Shown here one piece after another: positions 40,945 through 53,700 of a DNA stretch of 64,000 nt (its first letter is position 1; each line of letters starts with the position of its first letter). This DNA comes from Hymenolepis diminuta (Eukaryota; Platyhelminthes; Cestoda; Cyclophyllidea; Hymenolepididae). The stretch spans positions 669,982 to 733,981 of the forward strand of contig CAADRB010000007.1 of NCBI GenBank assembly GCA_900708905.1, written 5' to 3'. A program made the position numbers and the translations under genes. The notes under the pieces were generated by a model, which worked only from the letters and a program-made list of their open reading frames with translations, searched no databases and was not told where the DNA came from.

Positions 40945-41720
40945 GAGCCTAACAAAGAAAACAGTTTTTTTGATTCAAAATTAGCTTTATTCATCAACGT
41001 AATCTCCATCAAGACCAACGCAATCATTCCAGCGCCTCTCTAACATTTCAATACCACTTTTGCAGAATGATTTATCTTTTGCCTCAAAATAGGCCTCAGT
41101 TTCAGCGATAACCTCTTCATTCGTGCCAAATTTCTTACCGGCGAGCATTTTTTCAGGTCTGCGAACAGCCGCTGGGAGCCAAATCTGGCGAATACGGTGG
41201 ATGTGGGAGCAATTCGAAGATCAATTCATGTAGTTTTGCCATTGTTTTGATTGACTTGTGACACGGTGCGTTGTCTTGATGAACAAATTTTTTCTTTGCC
41301 ATATGCGGTCGTTTCTTTGCAATTTCGGCCTTCAAACGCTCCAATAACGCTATATAATATTCACTGTTAATGGTACTTCCTTTCTCAAGATAGTCGATGA
41401 ATATTACACCACGCACGTTCCAAAATACCGAGGCCATAACCTTTCTAGCCGATTGCTGTGCCTTCGGGCGCTTTGGACCAGGTTCACCAGTTGCTGTCCA
41501 CTCAGATGACACTCACATGACGATCGTTTTGATTCCTGAGTGAAGTGATGGATCCATGTTTCACCCATTGTCACATATCGACGTAAAAATTCCCGTTTGT
41601 TTGTTACATTTAAACATGACCAAACACTGCTCAGAATCATCAACACGTTCTCGTTAGATAACCTAGATATCTGACTGGATTTCGGCGCTTTATTTGCGCA
41701 CTCTGAAACCGCCTTAGTTC
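40945..41720 (-). mobile_element. Truncated mariner element (cecropia/Hsmar1-like)
   Basis: The minus strand carries the C-terminal two thirds of a mariner transposase followed by a short 3' tail. The N-terminal DNA-binding domain and the upstream terminal repeat are missing, so the copy is 5'-truncated near 41720. The 3' boundary near 40945 (AACAAAGAAAACAG on the plus strand) is approximate, because the paired terminal repeat is absent. Close similarity to the SETMAR/Hsmar1 type of transposase places it in the cecropia-like mariner group. That is assigned from memory of the family. Confidence 0.85.
40987..41655 (-). pseudogene. Mariner transposase, dead
   Basis: Mariner transposases cut and paste the element at TA sites with a DD34D catalytic triad. 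Reading leftwards, four homologous blocks lie in shifting frames: RERVDDSEQC; FLRRYVTM-ETWIHHFT; EWTATGEPGPKRPK through HQDNAPCHKS to PYSPDLAPS; and LFADLKKMLAGKKFG to the natural end GDYVDE with stop at 40987. The first catalytic Asp (normally MDETW) is Gly at about 41563-41565. The second Asp is intact in HQDNAP. The third, normally in APSDY, is lost through a deletion of about 7 bases near 41170, which also shifts the frame. At least three frame breaks are present, so no active protein can be made. The copy is old and non-autonomous. Confidence 0.9.
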
Positions 41721-42521
41721 AATCCGGTAATCAGTTAAATATTATCTGTCTGTAGCTGCTGAGTGTTTTTGCTTAAATAACATTACTATTTACATTCATT
41801 TTCAATTTAATTGTACAGCCTTTTTTTAAAAAAGTTTGTTTATATTGTAAAATCGAATCGGCAATGTAGTTGGTGTCATAATCTCTGCTTTGCTAAAATG
41901 GATGCCGAGAGCTCGTAACCGTAGTACAATTTTAATTAACCTAGTAGGCATGATCAACTAAAAATTAATCAGCAAGTTTTAAATATAGTTGATATAATCT
42001 CACTTTGAGTCGAATCATGGCATTTGAACATCGAGATACTGGGCGGTAATCATGATTCTTGTTAATAATATGAATATTTAAAAACTTCTAGAATTCAGAT
42101 AATGTAAAGCTTGTGGAGTCAAAATTGATTAACCTACTTTTTATTAATTCACTTATTTTACTCGTGTCCTGTTCCACTTATTTGTGCGTTTTTCATGAAT
42201 ACAATGTGATTTCCCCTCTATTGGGCCGAAATATTCTGGTTTCCTTTTTAAATTATATTTTAAATTCGAAAAATTCTGAAGAACATTAATAGTAAAACTA
42301 ATTTGTGTAGCTAAATTAAATTAGTTAATTTTGACTCTCAAATTCAATTATCTTTGTAAATTACAGTTTGTTGATTATATTACTGTGGAATTTAAGGTAA
42401 AAGATAAATATTTAGAAAATAAAGTCGGGTTTTTTTTAATATAAATAAAACCCATGATCGAGGAAAGGTTAAGCATCTGAATTCCTTATAAATGGAAATA
42501 ACACAATTTAGACGTATTTGA
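41721..42521. other. Intergenic, no gene recognised
   Basis: AT-rich spacer between the mariner remnant and repeat copy 3. The missing 5' half of the mariner is not found here. Confidence 0.6.
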
Positions 42522-42975
42522 AGGGTAACTCTCTATGCTTTTCCAGAATTACCTATTATTCGCAGTCTCCATGACAATAACTCTGTTTTTCGCCCATGAA
42601 GTTGGAGTGACCTCGTTTATGTCCCTTTGACACAACCTTTATCTGCCATGTCCAAACGCGCTCATCCATCTTCCCCTTTCTATGACCGCCTCATGTTCTC
42701 ACGCACTGCCTTACCCAAGTGAATCATATAGAACCATCTTTGTTCTCCACACACGAACAACGCACGCCGGTCAGTTACGGGCTCCTACGCGTCCTGTTCA
42801 TCTCCTTTCTTCCCCCCACACGCTGCTCTATCTCCCTCTCCCTCTGTCACTCGTTTCAATTTCGTTGTGGCTTCCTTGAATACATTTTGGTCGAATCAAC
42901 TCTTGGTGTCCTGCTCTACAATCGTTGTTAGCTCTTACCCAAACAGCTACGAATTAGTGACTGAAATTGCTGTCG
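42522..42975 (+). repeat. Dispersed pyrimidine-rich repeat, copy 3
   Basis: Related to copies 1, 2 and 4. It shows GGTAACTCTCTATGC at the start, then ATTACC, GTGACCTCGTTTATGTCCC, a CACACACGAACAACGCACGC stretch, a CTCTATCTCCCTCTCCCTCT tract, CGTTGTGGCTT and CTTGGTGTCCTGCTCTACAA. The last matches CTTGGTGTTTTGGTCTGCAA in copy 4. It is more diverged than copies 2 and 4 are from each other. The right boundary is approximate. Confidence 0.7.
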
Positions 42976-45900
42976 TTATTTGTTAGCTACACAAAAGTTA
43001 GTTGTTATCTAACTTCTACATATTCATAAACAAGGATTCAAATTCTTAAAAATGGCCTTCTAAGATTAGATTATTTTTAAAGAATTTGTTTGAATTTATT
43101 AAATAAAAAATTGCAAATAAGTTTATACAACTACTTACATTTAATTGGGTGGGTCTACCGGTCAAATGTTCCAAATTTTCAGTTATATAATTATCACTAA
43201 CGAATTAATTTAATTAAACGAAAAATAATCCCGATTTATTTTTCCCTCAAAATATTTGAAAATTGCGTATTGATTACAAATAAGGCTTAAAAACGGAGTC
43301 TTCTTTTTGTTTTTAATTGAACAAACTGCATGGCATTACTTAAAAGCAATTTATATAAAATTCAGATCATTGTATTAATAATATTGATAATAAATTAATA
43401 ATATTAGTTATTGAGGTATACAATCCTTTCTTCACTTTCGAAGTATATTTTTCTCTAGGGAGCATTCCCATGTCCGCTATTATTGATGTCTTTGTACGTG
43501 TCAAACTGCAAAAATATTGACAAAAAATAACATTCCTAAAGAGTAAGGAATTTGTGCAAGCAGGAAAAATTCTTCTCCTCTTGAACATCTCCTCAGAATC
43601 TAAACAATTTGCACTCCTAGAGATTACTGGAAATTATATTTAAATGGTTACATCCTAAACGTGCATTTGATAATGGCTACTTTGGTACCAACAGGATTTC
43701 CGAATGGCCATCTCATTAATCGGTTAGATTTGTTTACCTTTTTTCTTTAATTTTTCAACAAAACAAGGTCAACTTTCTTTTTCAGTTTTAATTTTTCTTT
43801 TAAAAACATTATTTCAGGTAGAATTTAAAGAGTTAAAAGGTATTTCTAACTGTTTTTTATTTATAGTGCTTACGGTAGATTACTCAATTCAAGGAATTTT
43901 GTTTCTATCATAAATAATGAATTAAATATTCCCGCCTTTTCGTATTTTTTAACCCTTAAAATTACAAGATAAAAAAGAAATTAAATGATTGTTAATTTCC
44001 GCAATTTGAGGCGTAGAAGATAAACCCAATATAATACAGTTAATATCATTTAAAAAGTGTTTATAACTAATTACCGGAACTATTTATCGATTAAAACTTT
44101 ACCAGCTACGATTCATAAAAGAATAGTAAGATCATTAAAATGCAGCAACTTTTATAAATTGGCAAATATTAAGAAGAAAAATTTTTTTCAAAAAGTACCT
44201 TTCTTCCGCTTTAGGATCCATGCATGAAATATGCATTAATGTCTGCATTTATGAAAAAGACAAAGAAGGTAATGATATATTGGGGCTTTTCTTAATAGGA
44301 CTTAGCAGTAAGAGATGATGTAATGTAATTTCACTTTACTCGAACTTAATTTATTCTCCACAACAACAATGTAAAATGAAAAACTATCATTTTAATCCTG
44401 GAACAAAATTTTGACTCTACGAATAGTAAAAAATTTCATTAAAGAGGGTGAAAGAAAGCTGAGAAAACGTAGGATGATTATTCAATTAATATAAATTTTC
44501 TGAAATCATCAGATTTTGTACATTTTGGTAGCTTTTCAATGAAATAAATTTCAGAATGTGACCTCTGAGTTCCTTGAATAAGTTAGTGGCCAAGTACTTC
44601 ATCCAAAAAATGTCTCACTTATTAAATCTTAGATAATCTACTTAATTCTGGGCAGCATTACATTCAATTAGTCCTAAAAACAGGAAAGAAATACGGCACG
44701 TTTATCGCTTCAAAGGTAGAGGAATAACCGACAAAAAAATTATTGAGGTCAACATCTACTCTCTTGAATCACTATTTCAATTGAAATCCATGTGCAGAAT
44801 GGCTTTTGAAAAGTCATTCTAATTAAATTACTAAAATAATGCTACATAAGCATATTGATCGTTTCCAAAGAGTGGCTCCGCCATTTGAGCATGTGAGAGT
44901 AGTTTAGGAGGTAAGGTATTCCTTAATGAATTGGGCTGACGACTCTGGATCAGCATAAATTCGTTATTTACCCATACAAGACGCATAAATCTACATGATA
45001 CAAATACATATTTTGTTTTTTTAAATTCATTTCACTGCAAATCCTGTTTTATATCGGAGATTCTATTAATTCACAATAATTCACCATTATTATCTGTTTA
45101 GAGCTAAAGCGTGTGGTAACTGTATATCTTAAATTACTGAACTATTACCTATTAAACTTGGATAATTCTGAATTTACACCTTCCGATGCTTTCGAACCAA
45201 TTTAAGCTGTTTAAATAAAGAATGCAAATGAATGCAAATCTTCATTAAAATTACATCAGGCACAAGTTTAACCCCAGTCACCTCCTACAGACCTGTATGA
45301 AATCAAGATGGTCATAATGAAACGGCAAGACTGTGTCTGAAAAGTCGACAAACAAGACCATTTTCTTGTCTCGAGTCTGTCACAATGACATTTCAATATG
45401 TGCTCCCTGGTCCTGGCATCTTGCTAATTCGTTTAGACTGATCTCTCATCAACCTGGCGGTAGACAGATCTTTAAAGATCAATTAAATCGTTCTGATCAA
45501 TGTAATATTGTTATTAACAGACCCTACTTCTGCCTGTTCTTCCTTTGTCTCAGTTGAATGTCTAAGTATAGAGATATTTAGCGCGCGCTAGCAGTAGAAA
45601 TTAGGTTTTAACCTTACAGTTCTTTTAAAGTTCAAATCGGTATCAATTCAAACCGCAAATACCATTTAGCCTCATTCTTTCCCCTTCAAAGTAGCTCATC
45701 CTTCTATTTTGATACGAATATCTACTGATCACTTTCTTTTGACTTCAATATTAAACGCTGATAGATTTAATAATTTGGCAAAAAATAAGATATTTCTTTT
45801 GATATAATTGTTAGATATTAATGCCATTAAATAGCTTGCAGCATGACTACTAACGTTCTTACAAACTATGTCCGATAATAGATAACTGATTCCTAGCTTT

Positions 45901-46097
45901 TCGTTTTCTCGTCATCATGTCTTATCTTAAAGGTGACATGTATCAAGCACCCTCTTTTCCGTCTTCCTCTGGCATGGCTGTTGATAAAAGGAAACAGTTT
46001 CTTAAAATCTCATATATTCAATAGAAAAGAATTTGATATTTACAGGACCTGGAATATTTTGCGATAAAAACATTGGTTGGTAGAGTTGAAAGACAAC
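42976..46097. other. 3' flank of the CSPG4-like gene, no other gene recognised
   Basis: AT-rich sequence. A GC-richer patch at 45290-45560 gives a 74-codon plus-strand frame (no ATG, no known domain) and is not called. The 3' UTR of the minus-strand gene must start just left of 46098, but I could not pin a convincing AATAAA signal. Confidence 0.5.
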
Positions 46098-47753
46098 TTA
46101 TATTTGCTGCGATTTAGTTAAGGGGGTGGTAGTAATGGGAGTTTGAGAAACAATACACGGTATCGTCTGCGTATCAGTCTGTTCACCGTCGATCATCGAA
46201 TCCCCATGGATGACATAAAAAGTAGTAGTTGGAATTTCTTGTCTTGAATCACGTCTTTCCCAATGCTCGAATTGGTCGGCCAAAACAGTACCAGTACTTG
46301 TATTCTGACTGGTAATTACAGTTAATGGAACCACCATAATTGGTGAAGGTAACGATTTATCTGTTCTTTCAATCATCCTAGAAACTTGAGTCGGTTTCGG
46401 TCGATAGGAATCTACGTATACTAGGGGTTCAGCTGTACATCTTGTTTGAATTCTTCTCTGGCTCCTCCACCGTCGAAGATAGAAATAGGCTACGGTTACA
46501 AAAATGCAAACAATGAAACAGACTATACCAATTGCAATTGCAAACCAAATCTTCAGATTGCCAGATTTTTGCTGTTTAACATCATATATTGTAGTGCCGA
46601 TCTGAGAGTCGATTGGACCCATTTCATCAACAAAATCTGATAGAAGTATATTGTCCTGAACATTGTACTGAGTTGACATAACTGAAATCTTTATTGGAAC
46701 CATCTGAGCCGCCATGAACATAGGTGCCGAAACTTTAATTCGTATTTCATCTGTAGTCGTTTGAACTGTAATATTATCGTAGTTCTTGAACTTCACGATC
46801 TCATTAGATAATTCCTTATAGGTGAATTCTAATATCTTCGTCTCATTCCTATCATTTAGAGTTTTAAAAAATTTCCCAATCGATGTGTTCCTGGGTGCTG
46901 AGAACATGAGTGCCTGTTTTAGGTTTGAATTTATGTCTACTAATCCGCGTTTCCTCAGACGTTCAATGGATTCCTGAAGCGACGAATAATCAAAGAGCCT
47001 TGAATTCAAGACAAATTCTTTCCCATATGGTACATAGAAAGTTTTGAACCGAATCAAAGGTCGACTCACCACTCGAAAAACCACAGTTATTAGTGATCTG
47101 CTTTGTTCTAAAACAAACTCATCATTACTTGTATTCCATTCCGGTCGATAGTAGGATATTCTGTTTGTTGAAATAGCCGAAGGACTGATTTCCACCACTT
47201 CAAAGTTATCATAGAGTACTTGGCCAATATTCGGTTTTAGTGTTATAAGAAATGTTTCATTACTGAGTGGCCTTTGGTCAATTCGTATAGGGATGCTACG
47301 GTTCTGCGAATCATAGTAAATATTCTGGTATAGTATTCTCTTCTCTACTGGAAATTCGTCAAGTTGAATTTCAATAACTCTGGCATTAAGTTGGCAATCC
47401 GGCCAGTCTTCGCAGACAACAAGGCGTATATTGTCTTGCGTAAAGTCTGAAAGGTATTTTTCATCTCGCTGATAATATATTTCGTTCCGTTTTAGCAATG
47501 CAGAATTGAACGATTTTATTTTCAATCCGTTAAAATATACATCACCATAGATTGGAAAATTTGTTATCACACACATGGAGCTATTGATATGGCTGAGCAA
47601 TACCGATTTTAAATTTAAGTGAGTGTCATTCATCGTTATTTGGATGACTTTGTTCAGCGGTCTTTTGGAGACTTTCAATGTATCGCTTCTACGAATAATC
47701 ATTGGAATTGTTACTGTTGTAGATTGTGTGTCCTTTCCAGAATTGGAAAAAAC
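46098..47753 (-). CDS. CSPG4-like gene, last exon (repeats, membrane segment, tail)
   Basis: A 1,656-nt terminal exon of 551 codons, acceptor TTGGTAG. Counting from its Met at 47702, one CSPG repeat spans about residues 43-115 (FPIYGDVYFNGLKI, DFTQDNIRL) and a second about 145-211. A membrane-proximal region follows, to about 380. The membrane segment is about residues 385-409 (IWFAIAIGIVCFIVCIFVTV), followed by the basic stop-transfer LRRWRSQRR. The tail of about 125 residues is Thr/Ser-rich and ends TKSQQI. The hydrophobic last residue could suit a PDZ domain, as the CSPG4 C-terminus does, but the -2 residue is Gln, so this is not a standard class I ligand. Confidence 0.9.
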   Translation of the reverse strand, partial: VFSNSGKDTQSTTVTIPMIIRRSDTLKVSKRPLNKVIQITMNDTHLNLKSVLLSHINSSMCVITNFPIYGDVYFNGLKIKSFNSALLKRNEIYYQRDEKYLSDFTQDNIRLVVCEDWPDCQLNARVIEIQLDEFPVEKRILYQNIYYDSQNRSIPIRIDQRPLSNETFLITLKPNIGQVLYDNFEVVEISPSAISTNRISYYRPEWNTSNDEFVLEQSRSLITVVFRVVSRPLIRFKTFYVPYGKEFVLNSRLFDYSSLQESIERLRKRGLVDINSNLKQALMFSAPRNTSIGKFFKTLNDRNETKILEFTYKELSNEIVKFKNYDNITVQTTTDEIRIKVSAPMFMAAQMVPIKISVMSTQYNVQDNILLSDFVDEMGPIDSQIGTTIYDVKQQKSGNLKIWFAIAIGIVCFIVCIFVTVAYFYLRRWRSQRRIQTRCTAEPLVYVDSYRPKPTQVSRMIERTDKSLPSPIMVVPLTVITSQNTSTGTVLADQFEHWERRDSRQEIPTTTFYVIHGDSMIDGEQTDTQTIPCIVSQTPITTTPLTKSQQI

Positions 47754-50700
47754 CTACCAAATTAAAGAGACGGACAGTTAGTCAAGTTCAAACAAGTGAG
47801 GACTTTTAAATAAGGCAGACTTACTTCAACTAAAAACTTGTCTAGAATTCCGGGACCTCCTATATGCTTATAGATGGGTGATTTGCAAACTGCGTCCCCG
47901 ATTTTCACTGCTTTCTCATCACAAAGTATATCACCGTAAATTGGAAGACTTTTCACAACATACACAGAGTTCAGTGCCGGCTAGATATGTTGGAAGGAGA
48001 TTTTATTCATTACTAAGGTATATGAAAATAGAGTAGTATATGTTAACTGTACCTGATATTCACTGTACCCAATATCATACATTCTACTATCCTCAAGGCG
48101 AAAACTCTGAGGATCTTCAAGGTTAATTATAGAAACTTCGCGACTGATTCCTGCAAATTTTTCATGAATAATCACGTCGATTTTGAGCATTTCACTTGTA
48201 TAAATTATTCTCTGAAGATTGGAAGATATTGAGTCGATCACTTGCGCTTTCAAATGAACGGCCGTTTTGCTTTGTGCGGCTTTTGTGCAGGATATGAGAA
48301 CATGACCACTGGAGATATCATACTAGATATCAATAAACAAATATTTTAAATCTATCCAGCAAAAACATATGATTGTTTATTTTTTTGTGGTTGAGTATTA
48401 GAGATAATATCTTGTTTGCTTAGAGCTAATAAAAAACATGACATGAAACAGAAATCGTTTCTAAATGGACAATTGTTTACGAAATAAAAGAGATATCTTT
48501 TTCATTGAGTGCGCATGTATGGTGAGAACGTCTAATAGTAATAATAGTAATGTATCATAGTGTTCCATTATTTCAGAGAAGAATTCATTTTGATAAAAAG
48601 GCTTGAAGAAAATTTGCAGGCGTTAGTCATTTTTTTACCTTTTGAATAGAATTACAATAGACACGCTATTTATTAAGTAAGTCCATTGCCAGTAGATGAC
48701 AAATGAATAAAAGTGAAAGAATTAGCATAAAATAAGCTAAATATACTGTTGCACTTTAACTACTCCAATTCCTCTAGTTCATGTTGGTATTATTTTTGAG
48801 AGAGCTTGGATATCTTGGAGCTCTTTCAGTTAAAATATGTTATACATTTCGTCTGGTCATGCTTCAAAAGTGATGAAAAGGGAGGTTTTCTGAGTTATTA
48901 GAATTGTCCTTAGGGATTCAAGAAACGGAATTTGCTAAAATTCTCTTTTCTATCCGTTTGTATACATTCCCTCTACTCCAATAAAGCATTCTTGAACTCT
49001 TTCATGGAATATTTCATAAGCAACATTTTTATTCACTGCTCTTAATAGGGAGTTAAAGATGTAATATTGGTTTCGAGGGTTAAATTGAAACAATTCTAAT
49101 AAATAGAGAGTATATAAGAAAGATTTTAGTTCAAGGATAATTTTACGAGAATTATTAAAGAGTGATTCACTTCACATTCAAAATTTTTTATGCTCCCCAG
49201 AAGGTCAAAAATTACGATTTCTCATTACAAAAAAACATTTGAACTCTGAAAACAGTACAATGATCTAATGGGAAAAAAATGAAGTAGAAGTAAAAATTAA
49301 AGTTGAGAATCAAAAGGGCCTTCACAACATGTTTGGATTCAGATTATACGTTCTTTACTACCTGGATATATTCCACTGCCCCATGCTTAATTGTTCCAAT
49401 GTCCAAATTTCAGGATTCATCCTCAGTTTCTGAGAGAGCGCATACTCGCAACGTCCAGAACTTATGGACTTGTTCATTAATTTGGATGCTCTGTTAATCA
49501 CCTCAAATGCCCTTTTTTACCAGTAGGCAGAGATAACTTTAACAAAGCCGATTTCACTTGAGTTCATTCAAGTTCAACTCAAACAATTTGAATGATAACG
49601 ATCTATAATAAAGTTAAACACTATTAAAATAAAATCATGACTACGAGTTTGAAACATTCTTGTTATATTAATTTGAAAAAAAGGATAGACGCATAGCCAA
49701 ATAAATCATCAATAAACTAATGACTATTTGGGAGAAAATTCCTATTCTGTGATCTATTGTTAAGAATTGAAGGACTGAATGTTCTAGATGGATCTTTATT
49801 AAAACGTATCATATAGATACTAAGAAGCTCAAAGTCCATGAAATGCATAAGAGATGAAAATAAGGACTAAGAATTAAAGGTGAGAGGGAGCGGTCATCTA
49901 GCCCAAGACCACAAACCTCCGCCAATCAACCCCATTAAGATAACTATTTGGCCTGATCTAGCGAGTGACCCCACTGGGTGCTCACTTCTACTGCCACATT
50001 GGTCCACTCTGCGTGCATGCGTGCGTTTGAGTTTGGCTGAATAGACTGTTTTGTGATTTACAATAGTCAATGTAATGACAGTAATCCTATCTCCACTAAC
50101 TCTCAAACCGTCAACAGCGGTATATTTCGCATTTATCTTATTCTTGTTTAGGACACAAAATAGAAGTAAATTGGGAGATGTCTATTGTCTAATCCAAGGT
50201 AATTAAATTAGGAAAATGGTAGTGAATCACACTCGTCTGCATTCCTACAAACCCTCTGATTCTTTGTTTTAACTTAATTCAAAATAACATATTTTCGGAT
50301 TGCTTATATTAGTTACATTATTTTATTTAACTCTAAAGAGGGAAGTACCCCTGAAACCCCATCTTTTAAACTTGGTCTGGTAGAATGTGAATTTTATTCT
50401 CTAATCACATAAATTTGAATTGAGTAAGAAAAAATAAGTGCCAATGAGTACAACATCCATTAAAATATTTCCCCATTCATTTTAAAGGCTAAGGTCAAAA
50501 GGGAAGTATTTTGTACTCTCCCTCTCTCTCTTGTACTCTCTCTTGTGGTTTCATAACTACCAGTTCGAATAATTAAATACAGATAGAAACTTACGTGCGT
50601 GAATGTGGAAGCTTGTGTTGTTGAGCCGTAAATGTTCGTTGCACTTTTAACCTCAAAATAGCAGGGTGATTGAGTGTCCATTACTTTATATGACACCTTC

Positions 50701-53700
50701 AGTCCATCGGTTTTGCAGATCCTTGTCAGATCGTAGTTTTTGTCGTCAGTTAAGATTAGTAATGGGCTGATGTTTGTCATGCTAACTTCACTGAAACTAA
50801 AACGAAAATGATTGATTTAATTTGTGTTAATGAAATCTAACGGCTTATTTAATTAAAAAGATGTCGATAGACAAACATACGAGTCGACCTGACCAATGAT
50901 TGGGTTAATTCTTAAAGAAAGGTTCTTAACAGCTTGTACATCGATGTTGAATTCGTGAACCGCAGATTCGTAGTTGCCATAAATTAACGAGAATTTGAAA
51001 CCCGCGCTCGAGGATTTTCCTAAAAATTGATATTGAACATGATGGCAATTAGAGACTCTGGGTGCATTTCAAACATAGTGTACATTTGATTAAAAGATCA
51101 GTAGATTCCTTTAGAGAAATCTACCGAACCTTAAAAGATGAAACCACGTTCTTTGACTGCTTGGATACGGTTCCAAAATTTTCATGCACTAAATCAACTT
51201 TTGAATATGCAAGTAATAAGGATAACAAGAAAGAAGGTATATTCAAAATCTTAGTCGAGGCAAAGCACTCAAACCGTGAAGGAAGTCTTCTGTTAGACCA
51301 AACTCTCCTAACTAAATAGAGTTCCCGTTTCTAAAAGTTTAAATCCCCTTCTCTGAGGAATTCAGGCAAAAATAATGAAGTATGCAGCTGTTAATTGCAT
51401 ACAAATACATACAGAAAGAAGACTTTATAGGTAAAATCACTTAATCACAGACGTAACGATATACAAAGATTGTCACATTATGCGCAGTTCGGATTTTATT
51501 AGAAAAGAAGACGATTCAAATGCTATATAGCAGTATGTTATATGCATTGTTGACTTGTGACTCAGTGGGGATCTCTTAAGAACTTTTTACGAAGGAGGTA
51601 AGAATTACACCACATATTTTATTTATTTGGGTGGTTAAAAGTAACATTTTAGAGCTCTGTGGTCCAAAATTATCCTATAAGTTCAAAGGAAGTATTAATG
51701 TGTAAAAAATTTCGCCATTATTACTCCAGTCAAATTTAATTTGTGATACTCTCACATTAAAGCATAATATTTCCATAACTAACCTCGATGACCCGTATAG
51801 CAAACTCGTTCTTCACCGTATTTGATATACATCATCGACCAGTTCAATTCTTCCTAATATAACAAATTATTCCTTAATAACAGTTCAGGAGATATCAAGA
51901 ACAATTGATTGACTACACATATTCGGTATCTCTTCCGACTTTTAAATTTCCTTAAATAGGATATGCAACTTAGCGACTCTGAAGCTGAGGTCTAGCCATC
52001 TTAGGATTTATGTTTAGCTACCTGATAGTCTGGGCAACCATAATTAGCAGTAGGAAGCTCTAATCATGTGTCATGGAAAAGGCATATGCTAAGGTGGATT
52101 GAGGAAAAAGTAAAATTTCCGAAACTAGGACCTTTGTCTAAGTCTACAACAGAAGCGAGCTTTTTATATGAATGTTTCAATACCTATTCATAAATTATTC
52201 CCCAAGAAATGAAAAGAATAAAATCGTATATCTGATCCTCAAAATGTTATCCAGTGGAGAAAGTTATTTAAGTCAGACATTATTCGCTTTCAATTTTGCA
52301 CAAAAGATCACATCTGAGAGAGGAAACATTCACGTAGAAGAAGAATTCAGTCATGTAATTACGGAATAAAACCGTCTCTTTTAATTGCCAACTAATTCGA
52401 GATTAAATATATTTAAAATTGTGCAAAATATTTTATAAATATATGCTTATTTTCGAAACTGATTTAGCGCTTTCGATTACATTAGTCCTAACAGGAGTAA
52501 TACTTATTATTGAGGAAATTTAAAAGTATGAATGTACACATACTATAATTTACTGTCCGATTTTGACAGCCTTTTTGAATAAAAGAAAGAATTTTGGCGT
52601 TCTATTTAATAAAATACCAGTCAGTCACTCAATATCCGAATGATAAATATTATTATCATTTTACATGTGAAATAAGCCATCACAAATAATATGAAGTGGT
52701 TATTAAAGACATTCAAAAATACGGTCTTATCTGATCGTTACGTTCCTAACAAATGATAAATGAACTATTATTTTGATCCTTATTTTGTTAAAATCGAATT
52801 TACCGGTGTCATCTGGCTCTCTTTGTCATTAGGACAACAAAGTGTAATCTTGTTGACTAATACTGACTAATTATTCCCCAACTCTAAATATATTAAAGGC
52901 GCCAGCGCTCAATAATTGGTTGATTTGGTTGTAAGCCTTCTTCGTTCAGGAACACCAGCACCTTCTATTACTATATTCACTCAACTTAAAAACAAAGCTC
53001 TAATCAAATGTTTTCAAATCCCGCCAGGAATTATTAAGTAGGTAGGCTAGATACACTTTTCAAGGCTGTAATATTCAAATTTCATTTCCTCCACCCTATT
53101 GGTCTATATTTCCTTGAAAACATGTATCCCACATCCAGCTGATAGCTTGAGAACGATTTTTGTGCTCAAATAGACTAAATAATTTAGTCTTCAGCCATCA
53201 CAACAGAAATGACCTTAAGAAGCCCTTAGGACAAAGGGGAACATACATTTAATCAACGGAAAGATTTTGCTTTCGAACTAGGGGAAAAGTGTCTTCTAGA
53301 TATCATTCTCAAATTGCAAAAAACAGCTCTTGTCAATATTTTGAACAATTAAATTTATCCGCCAGTATGCTAATCTATTTGAATCTCTTTATAACGTTTC
53401 CGTTGATGCATTTAATAAAGCAATTTTTAATTCAATCTTTTCAATATGAATAAAAGTGCATGACATTTGAATATTAATTAGGGCATTGAAAAATAAATTC
53501 ATAAGTGGAATAATAGGGCTAAAAGCCAAAACTCATTGCTGTGATATAAAGAGTACCGGCAAACGTCAGATGTGGTCATAAAATATGTTAAGATTTGGTG
53601 ATCAGCAAAAACTCTGATTTAAAATAGGGGTCACGTTTTAATCATGAATCTTTTAAAAAATTAACCACTAAAAATTTTGAGTATATTTATAATATGAGAA

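Noticed and set aside
41404..41646. Frame treated as a separate protein next to the transposase
   Set aside because: It is the same mariner transposase in another frame, displaced by indels.
46446..46640. Plus-strand frame of 64 codons
   Set aside because: It is an antisense shadow of the last CSPG4-like exon.
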